64,000 bases of DNA, taken from NCBI GenBank assembly GCA_041690155.1, contig JAWLHW010000002.1, positions 1-64,000 on the forward strand, given 5' to 3'. Positions 34,160 through 43,204 of this stretch are shown piece after piece. Below the pieces are notes generated by a model. The model saw nothing but the letters and a program-made list of their open reading frames with translations, was not told the origin of the DNA and searched no databases. This stretch comes from Desulfomicrobium sp041690155. GTDB lineage: Bacteria; Desulfobacterota; Desulfovibrionia; Desulfovibrionales; Desulfomicrobiaceae. The position numbers were made by a program, and so were the translations under genes. The first letter of the stretch is position 1. Each line of letters opens with the position of its first letter.

Positions 34160-34951
34160 CTAATCTGCAAGTTCTTTGCTGCGTTTGGCGGCGGCCAGAA
34201 CCGCCTGGCCAAGCGCAAATTTGAAGCGGTGCTCGTCCAGGGCGTTAAGTCCCGCGATGGTCGTCCCGCCGGGCGAAGTGACCATTTCCTTTAAAAGTGT
34301 CGGATGGGCGCCCTCGGCCTCGGCCATGAGCGCCGACCCCGAGACCAGTCCCGCGACCATGCTGGTGGCTTGGGCCCGGGTCAGCCCGAGGGTTACGCCG
34401 GCGTCGATGAGCCCTTCCATGAAGGCATATACGTAGGCGGGCCCGGAACCGATAAGGCCCGTATAGGCGTCAAAGAGCTTCTCCGGCAGCACATGGGCCT
34501 GACCGATGGAGGAAAAAACGTCCAGCAGGGTCTGTCTGCGGCTCTCATCCAGGAGTTCGTGGTCAAAGCACAGCGCATACACCCCCTTGCCGACCATGGC
34601 CGGAGTGTTGGGCATGACGCGGACCACGGGGCATTTCTCCCCGGACCATTCAACCAACTGGCCCAAGGTGACGCCGGCAGCGATGGAGACAAGACAGGTT
34701 TCGGGTCCAAGGGCTGAGGCCAAGCCCGTCAGCACCGGGCGCATGACCTGCGGCTTGACGGCCAGCAGAACATAGTCCGAATGCGTGACCAGCTCCTGGA
34801 CAGTCGGATGAATGGTCATGATGTCCGCATTCTTGCGACACATGCCCTCATTGGGATCAAATCCGTGCAGGGCGTACGCGCCGCCCGAGGCCAACCCGCG
34901 CGCGATGGCTCCGCCCATGTTCCCAAGCCCGATGAACCCGAATCTTTTCAT
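34160..34951 (-). CDS. proC: Pyrroline-5-carboxylate reductase
   Basis: This 263-residue NAD(P)H enzyme carries out the last step of proline synthesis. The N-terminus FIGLGNMGGAIARGL is the dinucleotide motif, and the C-terminal part has TSPGGTTIAGLNALDE. Its ATG overlaps the ndk stop (TAATG), so translation is coupled to ndk. Length is close to the usual 265-275 residues. Confidence 0.95.
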   Translation of the reverse strand: MKRFGFIGLGNMGGAIARGLASGGAYALHGFDPNEGMCRKNADIMTIHPTVQELVTHSDYVLLAVKPQVMRPVLTGLASALGPETCLVSIAAGVTLGQLVEWSGEKCPVVRVMPNTPAMVGKGVYALCFDHELLDESRRQTLLDVFSSIGQAHVLPEKLFDAYTGLIGSGPAYVYAFMEGLIDAGVTLGLTRAQATSMVAGLVSGSALMAEAEGAHPTLLKEMVTSPGGTTIAGLNALDEHRFKFALGQAVLAAAKRSKELAD

Positions 34952-35367
34952 TATCCCACCAACTCCAGTGCGTTGAAGAAGTATGCGATTTCGATCGCCG
35001 CGGTATCCTGACCATCAGAACCGTGGCAGGAGTTCTTTTCGATGTCCAGCGCGTATTTCTTGCGGATGGTGCCTTCGGCGGCGTTGTCCTTGTTGGTCGC
35101 GCCCATCAGGTCGCGGTATTTCTGCACCGCGTTTTCGCCTTCCAGGCACATGACCACGCAGGGGCCGGAGCACATGTACTCGACAAGGCTGCCGAAAAAG
35201 GGCCGCTCGCTGTGCACGGCGTAGAAGCCTTCGGCCTGGGACTTGGTCAACTGGATCATTTTCATGCCCACGATACGCAATCCCGCGCTCTGGATCATGG
35301 CCATGATTTCACCCTGCAGGTTGCGGGCGACGGCGTCGGGCTTGATGATTGAAAATGTACGTTCCAT
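34951..35367 (-). CDS. ndk: Nucleoside diphosphate kinase
   Basis: This 138-residue enzyme transfers the gamma-phosphate between NTPs and NDPs. The N-terminus SIIKPDAVARN and the active-site His in KNSCHGSD are intact. AGGAG precedes ATG 35367. It is the first gene of ndk-proC. The 189-base divergent gap to the GAF gene holds no other gene. Confidence 0.96.
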   Translation of the reverse strand: MERTFSIIKPDAVARNLQGEIMAMIQSAGLRIVGMKMIQLTKSQAEGFYAVHSERPFFGSLVEYMCSGPCVVMCLEGENAVQKYRDLMGATNKDNAAEGTIRKKYALDIEKNSCHGSDGQDTAAIEIAYFFNALELVG

Positions 35368-35556
35368 AAATACTCCTGTAAAAGATTTTGGGGCCTCGTA
35401 TCCTCTGCATGTGGAAAACTCAAGACTCCCCCAGAAAAAGCCGGTTTGTTTGATTATTCAATTCGTATTTTAATTTCGTAACTGAAAATGTATTGTTCTC
35501 TTGCGCCGTTGTCGTGTATGGCTTTCGCGAACTCTAGACATGACAGGAGGAAAATC

Positions 35557-36117
35557 ATGAGCAAAAAACGCCTCTATGAAATTATTTACGAAGTCAGCCG
35601 GACTGTTAACTCAAGCCTTGACCCGATCGAGGTTTTAAGTCGGATCGCGGAGCAGGTAACCCGGGCCATGGGCGTCAAGGGATGCTTCATCCGGCTCCTT
35701 GACCGCAGCGGCAAGGTCCTGAAACCGGCGGCCTATTTTGGCCTCAGCGAACGCTATGCCCAAAAAGGCGTGGTCGAGGTGGCCAAGAGCGGCCTGGACC
35801 GCGAAGCGTTTACCGGCAAGGTGGTCCAGATTGCCGATGCGGGCTCCGACCCGCGCTTTCAGTACGGCGGCGAAGCAACCAAGGAAGGGCTGGTGTCCGT
35901 ACTGGTGGCCCCGCTGTTCGTGGAAGGCAGCCGCCCCATCGGGGTGCTCAGGGTCTATACCGGAGAGCGCCGCGAGTTTGATGAAGAAGAGATCGGCTTT
36001 CTGCAGGCCATCGCCAACATTTCGGCCATCGCCATCGAGAACGCGCGCATGCACCAGACCTTGAAGCGCCAGATGGAACTTATAAACGCCTACGACTACC
36101 AGGTTTTTGAAGACTAG
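35557..36117 (+). CDS. GAF-domain sensor protein
   Basis: This 186-residue protein is almost entirely one GAF domain (about 10-165; PIEVLSRIAEQVTRAMGVKG, SVLVAPLFVEGSRPIGVLRVY). No output domain, membrane segment or enzyme module is attached, so it likely acts through protein binding. AGGAGG lies six bases before the ATG. The gapA gene follows after ten bases, making an operon, so this protein may sense redox or ligand state and influence central glycolysis; that link is inference. Confidence 0.85.
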   Translation: MSKKRLYEIIYEVSRTVNSSLDPIEVLSRIAEQVTRAMGVKGCFIRLLDRSGKVLKPAAYFGLSERYAQKGVVEVAKSGLDREAFTGKVVQIADAGSDPRFQYGGEATKEGLVSVLVAPLFVEGSRPIGVLRVYTGERREFDEEEIGFLQAIANISAIAIENARMHQTLKRQMELINAYDYQVFED

Positions 36118-36127
36118 GGAGCATCTT

Positions 36128-37147
36128 ATGGAAAAAACACGAATTGGAATAAACGGCTTTGGACGTATTGGCCGACAGGTGCTCAAGACCATCTGGCAAC
36201 GTCACCGCGACACTCTGGAAGTTGTGGCCATCAACGATCTCTTTGACACCCAGACCAACGCCCACCTGCTCCGGCACGATACCTCCTACGGACATTTCGC
36301 GCCCACGGTTGAGGCCGATGCCGACACCATCCGGGTCGGCGGCGAATGGGAAGTGAAGAGCTTCTCCCAGCGCGACCCCAAACTCATCCCCTGGAAGTCC
36401 TGCGGGGTGGACATCGTCATCGAATCAACGGGCATCTTCCGCACCGGGCCCACTGCAGGGCAGCACCTGGAAAGCGGGGCCAAGAAGGTCATCATCACCG
36501 CGCCGTCAAAAGACGAAGACCTGACCGTGGTCATCGGCGTGAACGAAGACAAGTACGACCCGGCCATCCATCACATCGTTTCCAACGCCTCCTGCACGAC
36601 CAACTGCCTGGCTCCGGCGGTCAAGGTCATGCACGCCAAGTTCGGCGTGGCCAAGGGAGTGCTGACCACGGTCCACGCCTACACCAACGACCAGCGCATC
36701 CTCGATCTTCCGCACAAGGATCTGCGCCGGGCCAGGGCCGCCGCCTGCAACATGATCCCGACCTCCACGGGCGCAGCCAAGGCCGTGGCCAAGGTCATTC
36801 CCGAGATGGCCGGACGCTTTGACGGCTATTCGGTGCGCGTGCCCGTGCCTGCGGTTTCCCTGGTGGACTTCGTGGCCGTGCTCGAACGCGACACGACGGC
36901 CGAGGAGCTTAAAGCCGCGTTCAAGGAAGCCGCCGCTGGCGAACTCAAGGGCATACTGGGTTACGGCGAAGAGGCCCTGGTCTCCTCGGACTTCATAGCA
37001 GACCCGCATTCGGGTGTGGTGGATGCGGATTTCACCACGGTCCAGGCCGGAAACCTGGCCAAGGTGCTGATCTGGTACGACAACGAATGGGGCTATTCCT
37101 GCCGCGTGGCCGACCTGGCCCATCTCATGGCGCAAAAGGGTCTTTGA
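36128..37147 (+). CDS. gap: Glyceraldehyde-3-phosphate dehydrogenase, type I
   Basis: This 339-residue NAD-dependent enzyme has INGFGRIGRQVLK at the start, the catalytic Cys156 in SNASCTTNC, and WYDNEWGYSCRV near the end. It oxidises GAP to 1,3-bisphosphoglycerate. The ATG at 36128 has GGGAG seven bases upstream. It follows the GAF gene and ends at a good terminator. Confidence 0.97.
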   Translation: MEKTRIGINGFGRIGRQVLKTIWQRHRDTLEVVAINDLFDTQTNAHLLRHDTSYGHFAPTVEADADTIRVGGEWEVKSFSQRDPKLIPWKSCGVDIVIESTGIFRTGPTAGQHLESGAKKVIITAPSKDEDLTVVIGVNEDKYDPAIHHIVSNASCTTNCLAPAVKVMHAKFGVAKGVLTTVHAYTNDQRILDLPHKDLRRARAAACNMIPTSTGAAKAVAKVIPEMAGRFDGYSVRVPVPAVSLVDFVAVLERDTTAEELKAAFKEAAAGELKGILGYGEEALVSSDFIADPHSGVVDADFTTVQAGNLAKVLIWYDNEWGYSCRVADLAHLMAQKGL

Positions 37148-37178
37148 TCCGCTTGCGGCCTCTTTTTAACCGATTGAA

Positions 37179-37210
37179 GCCTCTGCCGACATGTGCGGCA
37201 GGGGCTTTTT
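37179..37210 (+). terminator. Terminator after gap
   Basis: A 10-bp near-perfect stem GCCTCTGCCG/CGGCAGGGGC (37179-37188 with 37196-37205), then five T. A second perfect 8-bp hairpin GCCTGTGG/CCACAGGC (37265-37283) lies in the same gap without a T-run. Confidence 0.85.
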
Positions 37211-37315
37211 CATGCGCGCTCTTCCTGCCCGTCACTGGTTCCTGAATACGCCGACAGACTCGCCGCCTGTGGCCCCCACAGGCCCTGCAATCTAAAAAAA
37301 ATACCTCCAGAGCCC

Positions 37316-37343
37316 TTTACAAGCAATTTTTAGGCGTTAATTT
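37316..37343 (+). promoter_or_regulatory. Possible sigma-70 promoter of dnaK
   Basis: TTTACA (37316-37321), 16 bases, TAATTT (37338-37343), about 50 bases before the dnaK ATG. It is a weak match. No CIRCE inverted repeat and no clear sigma-32 box was seen, so heat control is unresolved. Confidence 0.35.
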
Positions 37344-37391
37344 GTGCCCGATTTTTACATAATTATTTCATTTATCGCAGAGGAGACAAAA

Positions 37392-39308
37392 ATGGGTAAA
37401 ATTATCGGAATAGATTTGGGTACGACCAATAGCTGCGTCTATGTCATGGAAGGCAAGGAAGCCAAATGTATCGCCAATCCCGAAGGCGGCCGTACAACGC
37501 CGTCCATCGTTGCGTTCACTGATCAGGACCGTCTGGTAGGCGAGATCGCCAAGCGGCAGGCAGTCACGAACTCCGACAAGACCATTTTCGCGGTCAAGCG
37601 CCTCATGGGCCGCCAGATCGACGATCCCAAACTCAAAGACTGGATCGCCAAGAGCCCTTACAAGATCGTGGCCGGAGCCAACAATGACGCCTACGTTCAG
37701 ATCGGCGACAAAAAGTACAGCCCGGCCGAGATTTCCGCGCTCATCCTGCAGCGCCTGAAAAAAGACGCCGAGACGTACCTGGGAGAAACCGTGACCGAAG
37801 CGGTCATCACCGTCCCGGCCTACTTCAACGACTCCCAGCGCCAGGCCACCAAGGACGCAGGCCGCATCGCAGGGCTTGATGTAAAACGCATCATCAACGA
37901 ACCCACTGCCGCTTCCCTGGCCTACGGTTCCGACAAGAAGGCCAACGAAAAAATCGCCGTGTTCGACCTCGGCGGCGGCACCTTCGACATCTCCATCCTC
38001 GAAGTGGGAGACAACGTCGTTGAAGTGCGCGCCACCAACGGCGACACGTTCCTGGGCGGCGAAGATTTTGACCACGAGATCATCACCTACCTGGTGGCAG
38101 AGTTCAAAAAGGAAAACGGCATCGACCTTTCCAAGGACAAGATGGCCCTGCAGCGCCTGAAGGAAGCCGCCGAAAAGGCCAAGAAGGACCTGTCCTCCTC
38201 CACGGAGACGGACATCAACCTGCCCTTCATCACGGCTGACCAGAATGGTCCCAAGCACATGACCATGAAGCTGTCCCGCGCCAAGCTGGAATCCCTGTGC
38301 GAGGCGCTGGTGAACCGCACCATCGAGCCCTGTCGCAAGGCCCTGGCCGACGCGGGCCTCAAGACCAGCGACATCAACGAAGTCATCCTGGTCGGCGGCA
38401 TGACCCGTATGCCTCTGGTGCAAAAGAAGGTCGGCGAATTCTTCGGCAAGGAACCCAACCGCAGTGTGAACCCCGATGAAGTCGTGGCCATGGGCGCGGC
38501 CATCCAGGGCGGCATCCTGGCCGGCGACGTGAAGGACGTGCTGCTCCTCGACGTGACCCCGCTGTCGCTGGGCATCGAAACCCTGGGCGGCGTGTTCACC
38601 AAGCTCATTGATCGCAACACGACCATCCCGACCCGCAAGAGCAACACCTTCACCACGGCCGCCGACAACCAGCCGTCCGTGTCCATTCACGTGCTGCAGG
38701 GCGAGCGCCCCATGTGTTCCGACAACATGACGCTTGGCCGCTTCGAATTGACCGGCATCCCGGCCGCGCCCCGCGGTGTGCCGCAGGTCGAGGTCACCTT
38801 TGACATCGACGCCAACGGCATCGTCAACGTTTCGGCCAAGGATCTGGGCACGGGCAAGGAGCAGTCCATCCGCATCACGGCATCGAGCGGCCTGAGCGAC
38901 ACGGACATCGAGCGTCTGGTCAAGGAAGCAGAAGCCAACGCCGAAGAAGACAAGAAGAAGCAGAAGCTCATCGAGGTCCGCAACAGCGCCGACACTCTCA
39001 TCTATACCACGGAGAAATCCATCCGTGATCTGGGTGAAAACATCGATGCAGCCATGAAGGCCGATATCGAAGGCAAGGCTGAAGCCCTCAAGAGCGTCCT
39101 GCAGAGCGATGACACCGAAGCCATCCAGAAGTCCATGGACGAGCTGGCCCAGGCCTCGCACAAGCTGGCTGAAAAGCTCTACGCCCAAAAGACCGACGCC
39201 GGCGCCCATGCCGACGCCCAGGACGGACAGCAGGACGCCGGACAGGGCGGCGCCAAGACTGACGACGAAGACGTTGTTGACGCCGACTACACCGAAGTGA
39301 AAAAGTAA
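37392..39308 (+). CDS. dnaK: Chaperone DnaK (Hsp70)
   Basis: This 638-residue ATP-dependent chaperone starts IIGIDLGTTNSCVYVMEG, continues with FDLGGGTFDISIL and LVGGMTRMPLVQ, the linker DVLLLDVTPLSLG and the C-terminal tail DDEDVVDADYTEVKK. The domains are nucleotide-binding (1-385), substrate-binding (about 395-505) and lid. GAGGAG precedes the ATG. dnaJ does not follow; grpE and hrcA lie elsewhere in the window. A long antisense frame opposite dnaK is a shadow. Confidence 0.98.
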   Translation: MGKIIGIDLGTTNSCVYVMEGKEAKCIANPEGGRTTPSIVAFTDQDRLVGEIAKRQAVTNSDKTIFAVKRLMGRQIDDPKLKDWIAKSPYKIVAGANNDAYVQIGDKKYSPAEISALILQRLKKDAETYLGETVTEAVITVPAYFNDSQRQATKDAGRIAGLDVKRIINEPTAASLAYGSDKKANEKIAVFDLGGGTFDISILEVGDNVVEVRATNGDTFLGGEDFDHEIITYLVAEFKKENGIDLSKDKMALQRLKEAAEKAKKDLSSSTETDINLPFITADQNGPKHMTMKLSRAKLESLCEALVNRTIEPCRKALADAGLKTSDINEVILVGGMTRMPLVQKKVGEFFGKEPNRSVNPDEVVAMGAAIQGGILAGDVKDVLLLDVTPLSLGIETLGGVFTKLIDRNTTIPTRKSNTFTTAADNQPSVSIHVLQGERPMCSDNMTLGRFELTGIPAAPRGVPQVEVTFDIDANGIVNVSAKDLGTGKEQSIRITASSGLSDTDIERLVKEAEANAEEDKKKQKLIEVRNSADTLIYTTEKSIRDLGENIDAAMKADIEGKAEALKSVLQSDDTEAIQKSMDELAQASHKLAEKLYAQKTDAGAHADAQDGQQDAGQGGAKTDDEDVVDADYTEVKK

Positions 39309-39366
39309 GTATCGACCACAACAAGCATTGGCTTGACACGGCAATTTGCCGGTCCCTATACTCCAT

Positions 39367-39398
39367 GCCTGGCCCTTGACGGGGCCAGGCTTTTTTTT
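39367..39398 (+). terminator. Terminator after dnaK
   Basis: Stem GCCTGGCCC/GGGCCAGGC (39367-39375 with 39382-39390), six-base loop, followed by eight T. Confidence 0.92.
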
Positions 39399-39445
39399 AT
39401 TCAACCGGGACACTCCCGTCAGACCTTTGTCAGGCTCCATATCAT

Positions 39446-41380
39446 ATGAAAATCAAGCATCTGTTTTCCTGCATCCTGGTCCTGGTCCTGGCCCTTGGGC
39501 TCTCCTCCTGCAGCAAGAAAGTCGTGTATTCCACATCAAGCGCGCAAGCCCCCTCCAGCCTGCCTGGGCACAAGGCCGCAGACCCGCAAAAGGCCCTGGA
39601 AAGGTACACGAAATATCTTGAGTCTACGCGTGCAGGGGATCCCGGCCGCACCGAGGCGTGGCGCGAAGCCATCGGCAGCGCCGTTCAGCTGGGCGAATAC
39701 GATCTGGCGGAAAAAAAACTGCAATCCTGGCAGGACGAGAACAAAACCGCCACTTCCACCTGGGACTGGAATCAGGCCAACGCCCAGTTGCTCCTGGCCC
39801 GCAAGGGCAAGGACGCCTACGCGAGCTATCTCATTGATCTCGTCGGACGCGCGGACCTGGACAAGACCACGCGCATGGCGGCCGGAATGGAACTGGCCGA
39901 CCATTTCTGGGCCATCCCGGAATACGGTCTGGCCTTCGAAACCATGGGCCTTGTCTATAGGTCCGTACCGGACGACGGCACACGGGGGGCCTTGGAAGTT
40001 GATGCCCTGAACCGGGCGGAATCCCTGCCTGCCGGAGAGTTGAGCAGGATTCTGGCCAGCACCCTGGGCGCGGACCCCAACACTTATCCCTGGTCCATGG
40101 TGGTCTGGGCGCGGAGCATGAAGCTTTTGGCCGAGGACAAGGCCAATTGGGCCGCCGTGTGGCCCAGCCTTTCTTCCATCGTGCGCACCGGCAACCTGGC
40201 CAACAAGGATTTCTTCGCCGGCAACCTGCGCGCCCTGGAGCAGGACCTGGGCGTGGTCAAGCAGAATCTGGTCCTGCTGCTTCCCCTGTCCGGGCCTTAC
40301 TCAGAAGTGGGCTGGAAGATCGCCAAGGGTGCAGACGTGGCCTGGCGGGAGGGGCGGGCCCAGACCGAGGCGCCGGCCATAAAGCTCATCAACACCGAAT
40401 CCCCGACTTTTCTGGATGAACTACGCGCAGTCAGCGGCGTGCCCATCATCGGCGGCCCCCTGCGCAAGGAAATCTGGGGCCAGATCCGAATGGCCGGCCT
40501 GCACCGCACATCCAGATTCCTGACCTTCATGCCCAGCGTCGAGGATGAAGGCGCGGAGGCGTGGCGTTTCTTCAGCACCCCTGCGGACCAGGTCCGGGCC
40601 GTCATCCGGGGCTGTGAACGCCTGGGTGTGACGTCGTACGCAATCCTGCATCCCCAGGACCGGTTCGGCACGGCCATGACCGACATCTTTCAGGAACAGG
40701 CCAGAATTCTGGGGGCCCGCATCTCCACGGTCAGGGGCTACGACATCCAGAACCCGCCAACCTGGGGCAAGGCCGTGGCAGCCATCCTCGGAGCCAGCGG
40801 AGCCAAGGACACTCTGAACCCCGATCCTCCCTTCCAGGCGGTTTTCCTGCCCGACTCTCTCTTCAGGGTGCAGCAGCTGGCACCGCTTTTCCATTATTAT
40901 GAAGAAACGCGGCTCATTTTTATCGGACCGCAACTCTGGGGACAGAGCCTGTCCGAGGCCAACCTGGAAACGCAATACTTCGACCTGACTCTCTTTCCCG
41001 GAGCCTGGGGGGCCGACATCTCCACCCAGAGCGCCCAGAGCTTGAAAAACAGCATGCTGGAAGGCGACGGGGAAGAAGCGGACATGTGGGCGGCGCTGGG
41101 CTACGACTTTGTGCGCTTCACCGCCCTGCTCGGAGGCGGCCAAAGCTCCGTCTCAGCCTTCAACCAGGCCCTTTCCGAGGCGGCCAGCCGCATGCCCTGG
41201 TCCCTGGCGCCCATGCACTGGGACGCGGGTCAGGCCACCCAGGACCTGTTCCTGTTCCAGCCGGCACGCTCGGGCATGATCAAGGCGGACCTGGAAAAAA
41301 TCCGTCAGGCCCGGGAACAGAGGCAGATACGCCGGGAAGAACGCCGAATCCAACTTCAAAACAAGAAGCAGCAAGGATGA
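39446..41380 (+). CDS. Lipoprotein penicillin-binding-protein activator (LpoA/LppC-like)
   Basis: This 644-residue lipoprotein has a lipobox LSSC (Cys22). An N-terminal helical, TPR-like region (about 45-270) follows, and then a C-terminal periplasmic-binding-protein fold (about 275-590; VLLLPLSGPYSEVGWKIAKG, LHPQDRFGTAM, DSLFRVQQLAPLF). This layout is that of LpoA (YraM), which activates PBP1a from the outer membrane. The C-terminus is charged and possibly coiled. Its stop overlaps the gatC start (ATGA). The ribosome site is weak. Confidence 0.85.
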   Translation: MKIKHLFSCILVLVLALGLSSCSKKVVYSTSSAQAPSSLPGHKAADPQKALERYTKYLESTRAGDPGRTEAWREAIGSAVQLGEYDLAEKKLQSWQDENKTATSTWDWNQANAQLLLARKGKDAYASYLIDLVGRADLDKTTRMAAGMELADHFWAIPEYGLAFETMGLVYRSVPDDGTRGALEVDALNRAESLPAGELSRILASTLGADPNTYPWSMVVWARSMKLLAEDKANWAAVWPSLSSIVRTGNLANKDFFAGNLRALEQDLGVVKQNLVLLLPLSGPYSEVGWKIAKGADVAWREGRAQTEAPAIKLINTESPTFLDELRAVSGVPIIGGPLRKEIWGQIRMAGLHRTSRFLTFMPSVEDEGAEAWRFFSTPADQVRAVIRGCERLGVTSYAILHPQDRFGTAMTDIFQEQARILGARISTVRGYDIQNPPTWGKAVAAILGASGAKDTLNPDPPFQAVFLPDSLFRVQQLAPLFHYYEETRLIFIGPQLWGQSLSEANLETQYFDLTLFPGAWGADISTQSAQSLKNSMLEGDGEEADMWAALGYDFVRFTALLGGGQSSVSAFNQALSEAASRMPWSLAPMHWDAGQATQDLFLFQPARSGMIKADLEKIRQAREQRQIRREERRIQLQNKKQQG

Positions 41381-41667
41381 GCATGAAAATAAGCCCTGAA
41401 AAAGCCCTGGCCATTGCCACCCTGTCCAGGCTCGAAGTCAGTCCGGAGCAGGCCGCCAGCCTGGGCGCGCAGATGGATGACATTCTTGGCTACATGGACA
41501 AACTCAACGAGCTGGACACCAGCAGCGTCGAGCCCATGTACACCACCGTCGAACAACCCGGATTCCTGCGCGAGGACGACGTCGCCAAGGAATTCAAGCG
41601 TGCGCAGATCCTGCTCAACGCACCGGAAAGCGACGGCGAATACTTCATCGTGCCGCGCATCGTCTGA
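41377..41667 (+). CDS. gatC: Aspartyl/glutamyl-tRNA amidotransferase subunit C
   Basis: This 96-residue small subunit has IATLSRLEVSPEQAASLGAQ, LNELDTSSVEPMYTT and LREDDV. It helps fold and couple GatA and GatB, which convert mischarged Glu-tRNA(Gln) or Asp-tRNA(Asn). The ATG overlaps the lipoprotein stop, so its translation is coupled to the envelope gene. gatB is not in the window. Confidence 0.95.
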   Translation: MSMKISPEKALAIATLSRLEVSPEQAASLGAQMDDILGYMDKLNELDTSSVEPMYTTVEQPGFLREDDVAKEFKRAQILLNAPESDGEYFIVPRIV

Positions 41668-41708
41668 TCCCGGGCGCATATCAGAACCGCTCCAAAAGGA
41701 AATTTTTC

Positions 41709-43175
41709 ATGTCACAGCTTTTCCATCATTCCCTGACCCGGATTCGCGACCTCCTGCGTGCAGGAGAAATCACCGCCCAGGAAGCCACGGCTTCCTGCCT
41801 GGAACGCATCGCAGCCACCGAACCCAGGCTGGATGCCCTCCTGCATGTGGCGGGAGAAGAGGCTCTGGACCAGGCCAAAACAATGGACGCACAGGGTCCG
41901 GACGCCCAAAAATCCCTGTGGGGCGTCCCCGTCATCATCAAAGACGTTCTGGCCACGGTCGGCATGCCCACCACCTGCGGCTCCAGAATCCTCGAGAATT
42001 TCGTCCCGGTCTATGACGCCGACTGCGTGACCCGGCTCAAGGAAGCCGGGGCCATCATCCTGGCCAAGTCCAACATGGACGAATTCGCCATGGGTTCGTC
42101 TACTGAAAATTCCGCCTTCAAGATCACCAAAAACCCCTGGAACACGGCGCGGGTGCCAGGCGGTTCCAGCGGAGGCTCGGCAGCCAGCGTAGCGGCGGGC
42201 CAGTGCTTCGCCTCCATCGGCACGGACACGGGCGGCTCCATCCGCCAGCCCGCCAGCTTCTGCGGCATCGTGGGCCTCAAACCCAGCTACGGCCGTGTTT
42301 CCCGCCGCGGCCTCATCGCCTACGGCTCCTCCCTGGACCAGGCCGGTCCCATGACCCGCACCGTGGCCGATGCAGCGGAAATCCTGCAAGTCATCGCCGG
42401 TCACGACCCCAAGGACTCCACCAGCGTCAACGCGCCCGTACCTGATTATCTGGAAGCCCTGAAACGGGGCGAATCCCTGAAGGGCCTGCGCCTTGGACTC
42501 CCCGAGCAGTATTGGGGCGAAGGGCTTTCGGCCGAGGTTGATGCAGCCTGCCGAGAGGCCGTCGATCTGGCCAAGTCCCTGGGCGCCCAAATCGTGCCCG
42601 TGTCCCTGCCGCATACGGAATACGCCATCGCCACCTACTACATCCTGGCCATGGCCGAAGCCAGCTCCAACCTGGCCCGCTTCGACGGGGTGCGCTACGG
42701 CCGCCGCAGCAGCCAGACCCAGGACCTTGCGACCATGTACACCCGCTCCCGTTCCGAAGGCTTCGGGGAAGAGGCCATGCGCCGCATCATGCTCGGCACC
42801 TACGTGCTCTCGGCCGGATACTACGACGCCTACTACAGAAAGGCGGCCCAGGTCCGGCGCCTGATCCGCCAGGACTTCCTGAACGCCCTGGACAAATGCG
42901 ACCTGATCTGCGGCCCGGCCTGTCCGACCACGGCCTTTGCCATCGGTGAAAACACGGCCGACCCGCTGCAGATGTACCTGACGGACATCTTCACCATCTC
43001 CCTGAACCTCAGCGGATTGCCTGGCCTGTCCCTGCCCGTCGGGCTCGGCAAAGACACCGGCATGCCGGTTGGCCTGCAGCTCTTTGCCGGAAACATGGAC
43101 GAAGCGGGCCTTTTGTCCGCGGCCCAGATCCTGGAAGCGCATCTGCCAAAACTTCCCGAACCGCCACTTGCTTAA
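41709..43175 (+). CDS. gatA: Aspartyl/glutamyl-tRNA amidotransferase subunit A
   Basis: This 488-residue amidase-signature enzyme has the Ser-cisSer-Lys triad. Lys lies in WGVPVIIKDVLAT, the cis-Ser in VPGGSSGGSAASVAAG and the nucleophile Ser in GTDTGGSIRQPASFCG. It liberates ammonia from glutamine for the transamidation. AAGGA precedes the ATG; it follows gatC by 41 bases and ends at a terminator. Confidence 0.97.
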   Translation: MSQLFHHSLTRIRDLLRAGEITAQEATASCLERIAATEPRLDALLHVAGEEALDQAKTMDAQGPDAQKSLWGVPVIIKDVLATVGMPTTCGSRILENFVPVYDADCVTRLKEAGAIILAKSNMDEFAMGSSTENSAFKITKNPWNTARVPGGSSGGSAASVAAGQCFASIGTDTGGSIRQPASFCGIVGLKPSYGRVSRRGLIAYGSSLDQAGPMTRTVADAAEILQVIAGHDPKDSTSVNAPVPDYLEALKRGESLKGLRLGLPEQYWGEGLSAEVDAACREAVDLAKSLGAQIVPVSLPHTEYAIATYYILAMAEASSNLARFDGVRYGRRSSQTQDLATMYTRSRSEGFGEEAMRRIMLGTYVLSAGYYDAYYRKAAQVRRLIRQDFLNALDKCDLICGPACPTTAFAIGENTADPLQMYLTDIFTISLNLSGLPGLSLPVGLGKDTGMPVGLQLFAGNMDEAGLLSAAQILEAHLPKLPEPPLA

Positions 43176-43178
43176 CCC

Positions 43179-43202
43179 AGGCCGGATCTTCCGGCCTTTT
43201 TT
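43179..43202 (+). terminator. Terminator after gatA, touching the mnmA start
   Basis: A perfect 7-bp stem AGGCCGG/CCGGCCT (43179-43185 with 43191-43197) followed by six T (43197-43202). The mnmA ATG begins two bases later, at 43205. Confidence 0.9.
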
Positions 43203-43204
43203 AC

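Noticed and set aside
37148..37391. CIRCE operator before dnaK
   Set aside because: No TTAGCACTC-N9-GAGTGCTAA-like inverted repeat could be found here or before hrcA and grpE.
37368..39440. A 690-residue open frame on the minus strand opposite dnaK
   Set aside because: Shadow of the highly biased codon use of dnaK; composition is low-complexity and resembles no family.
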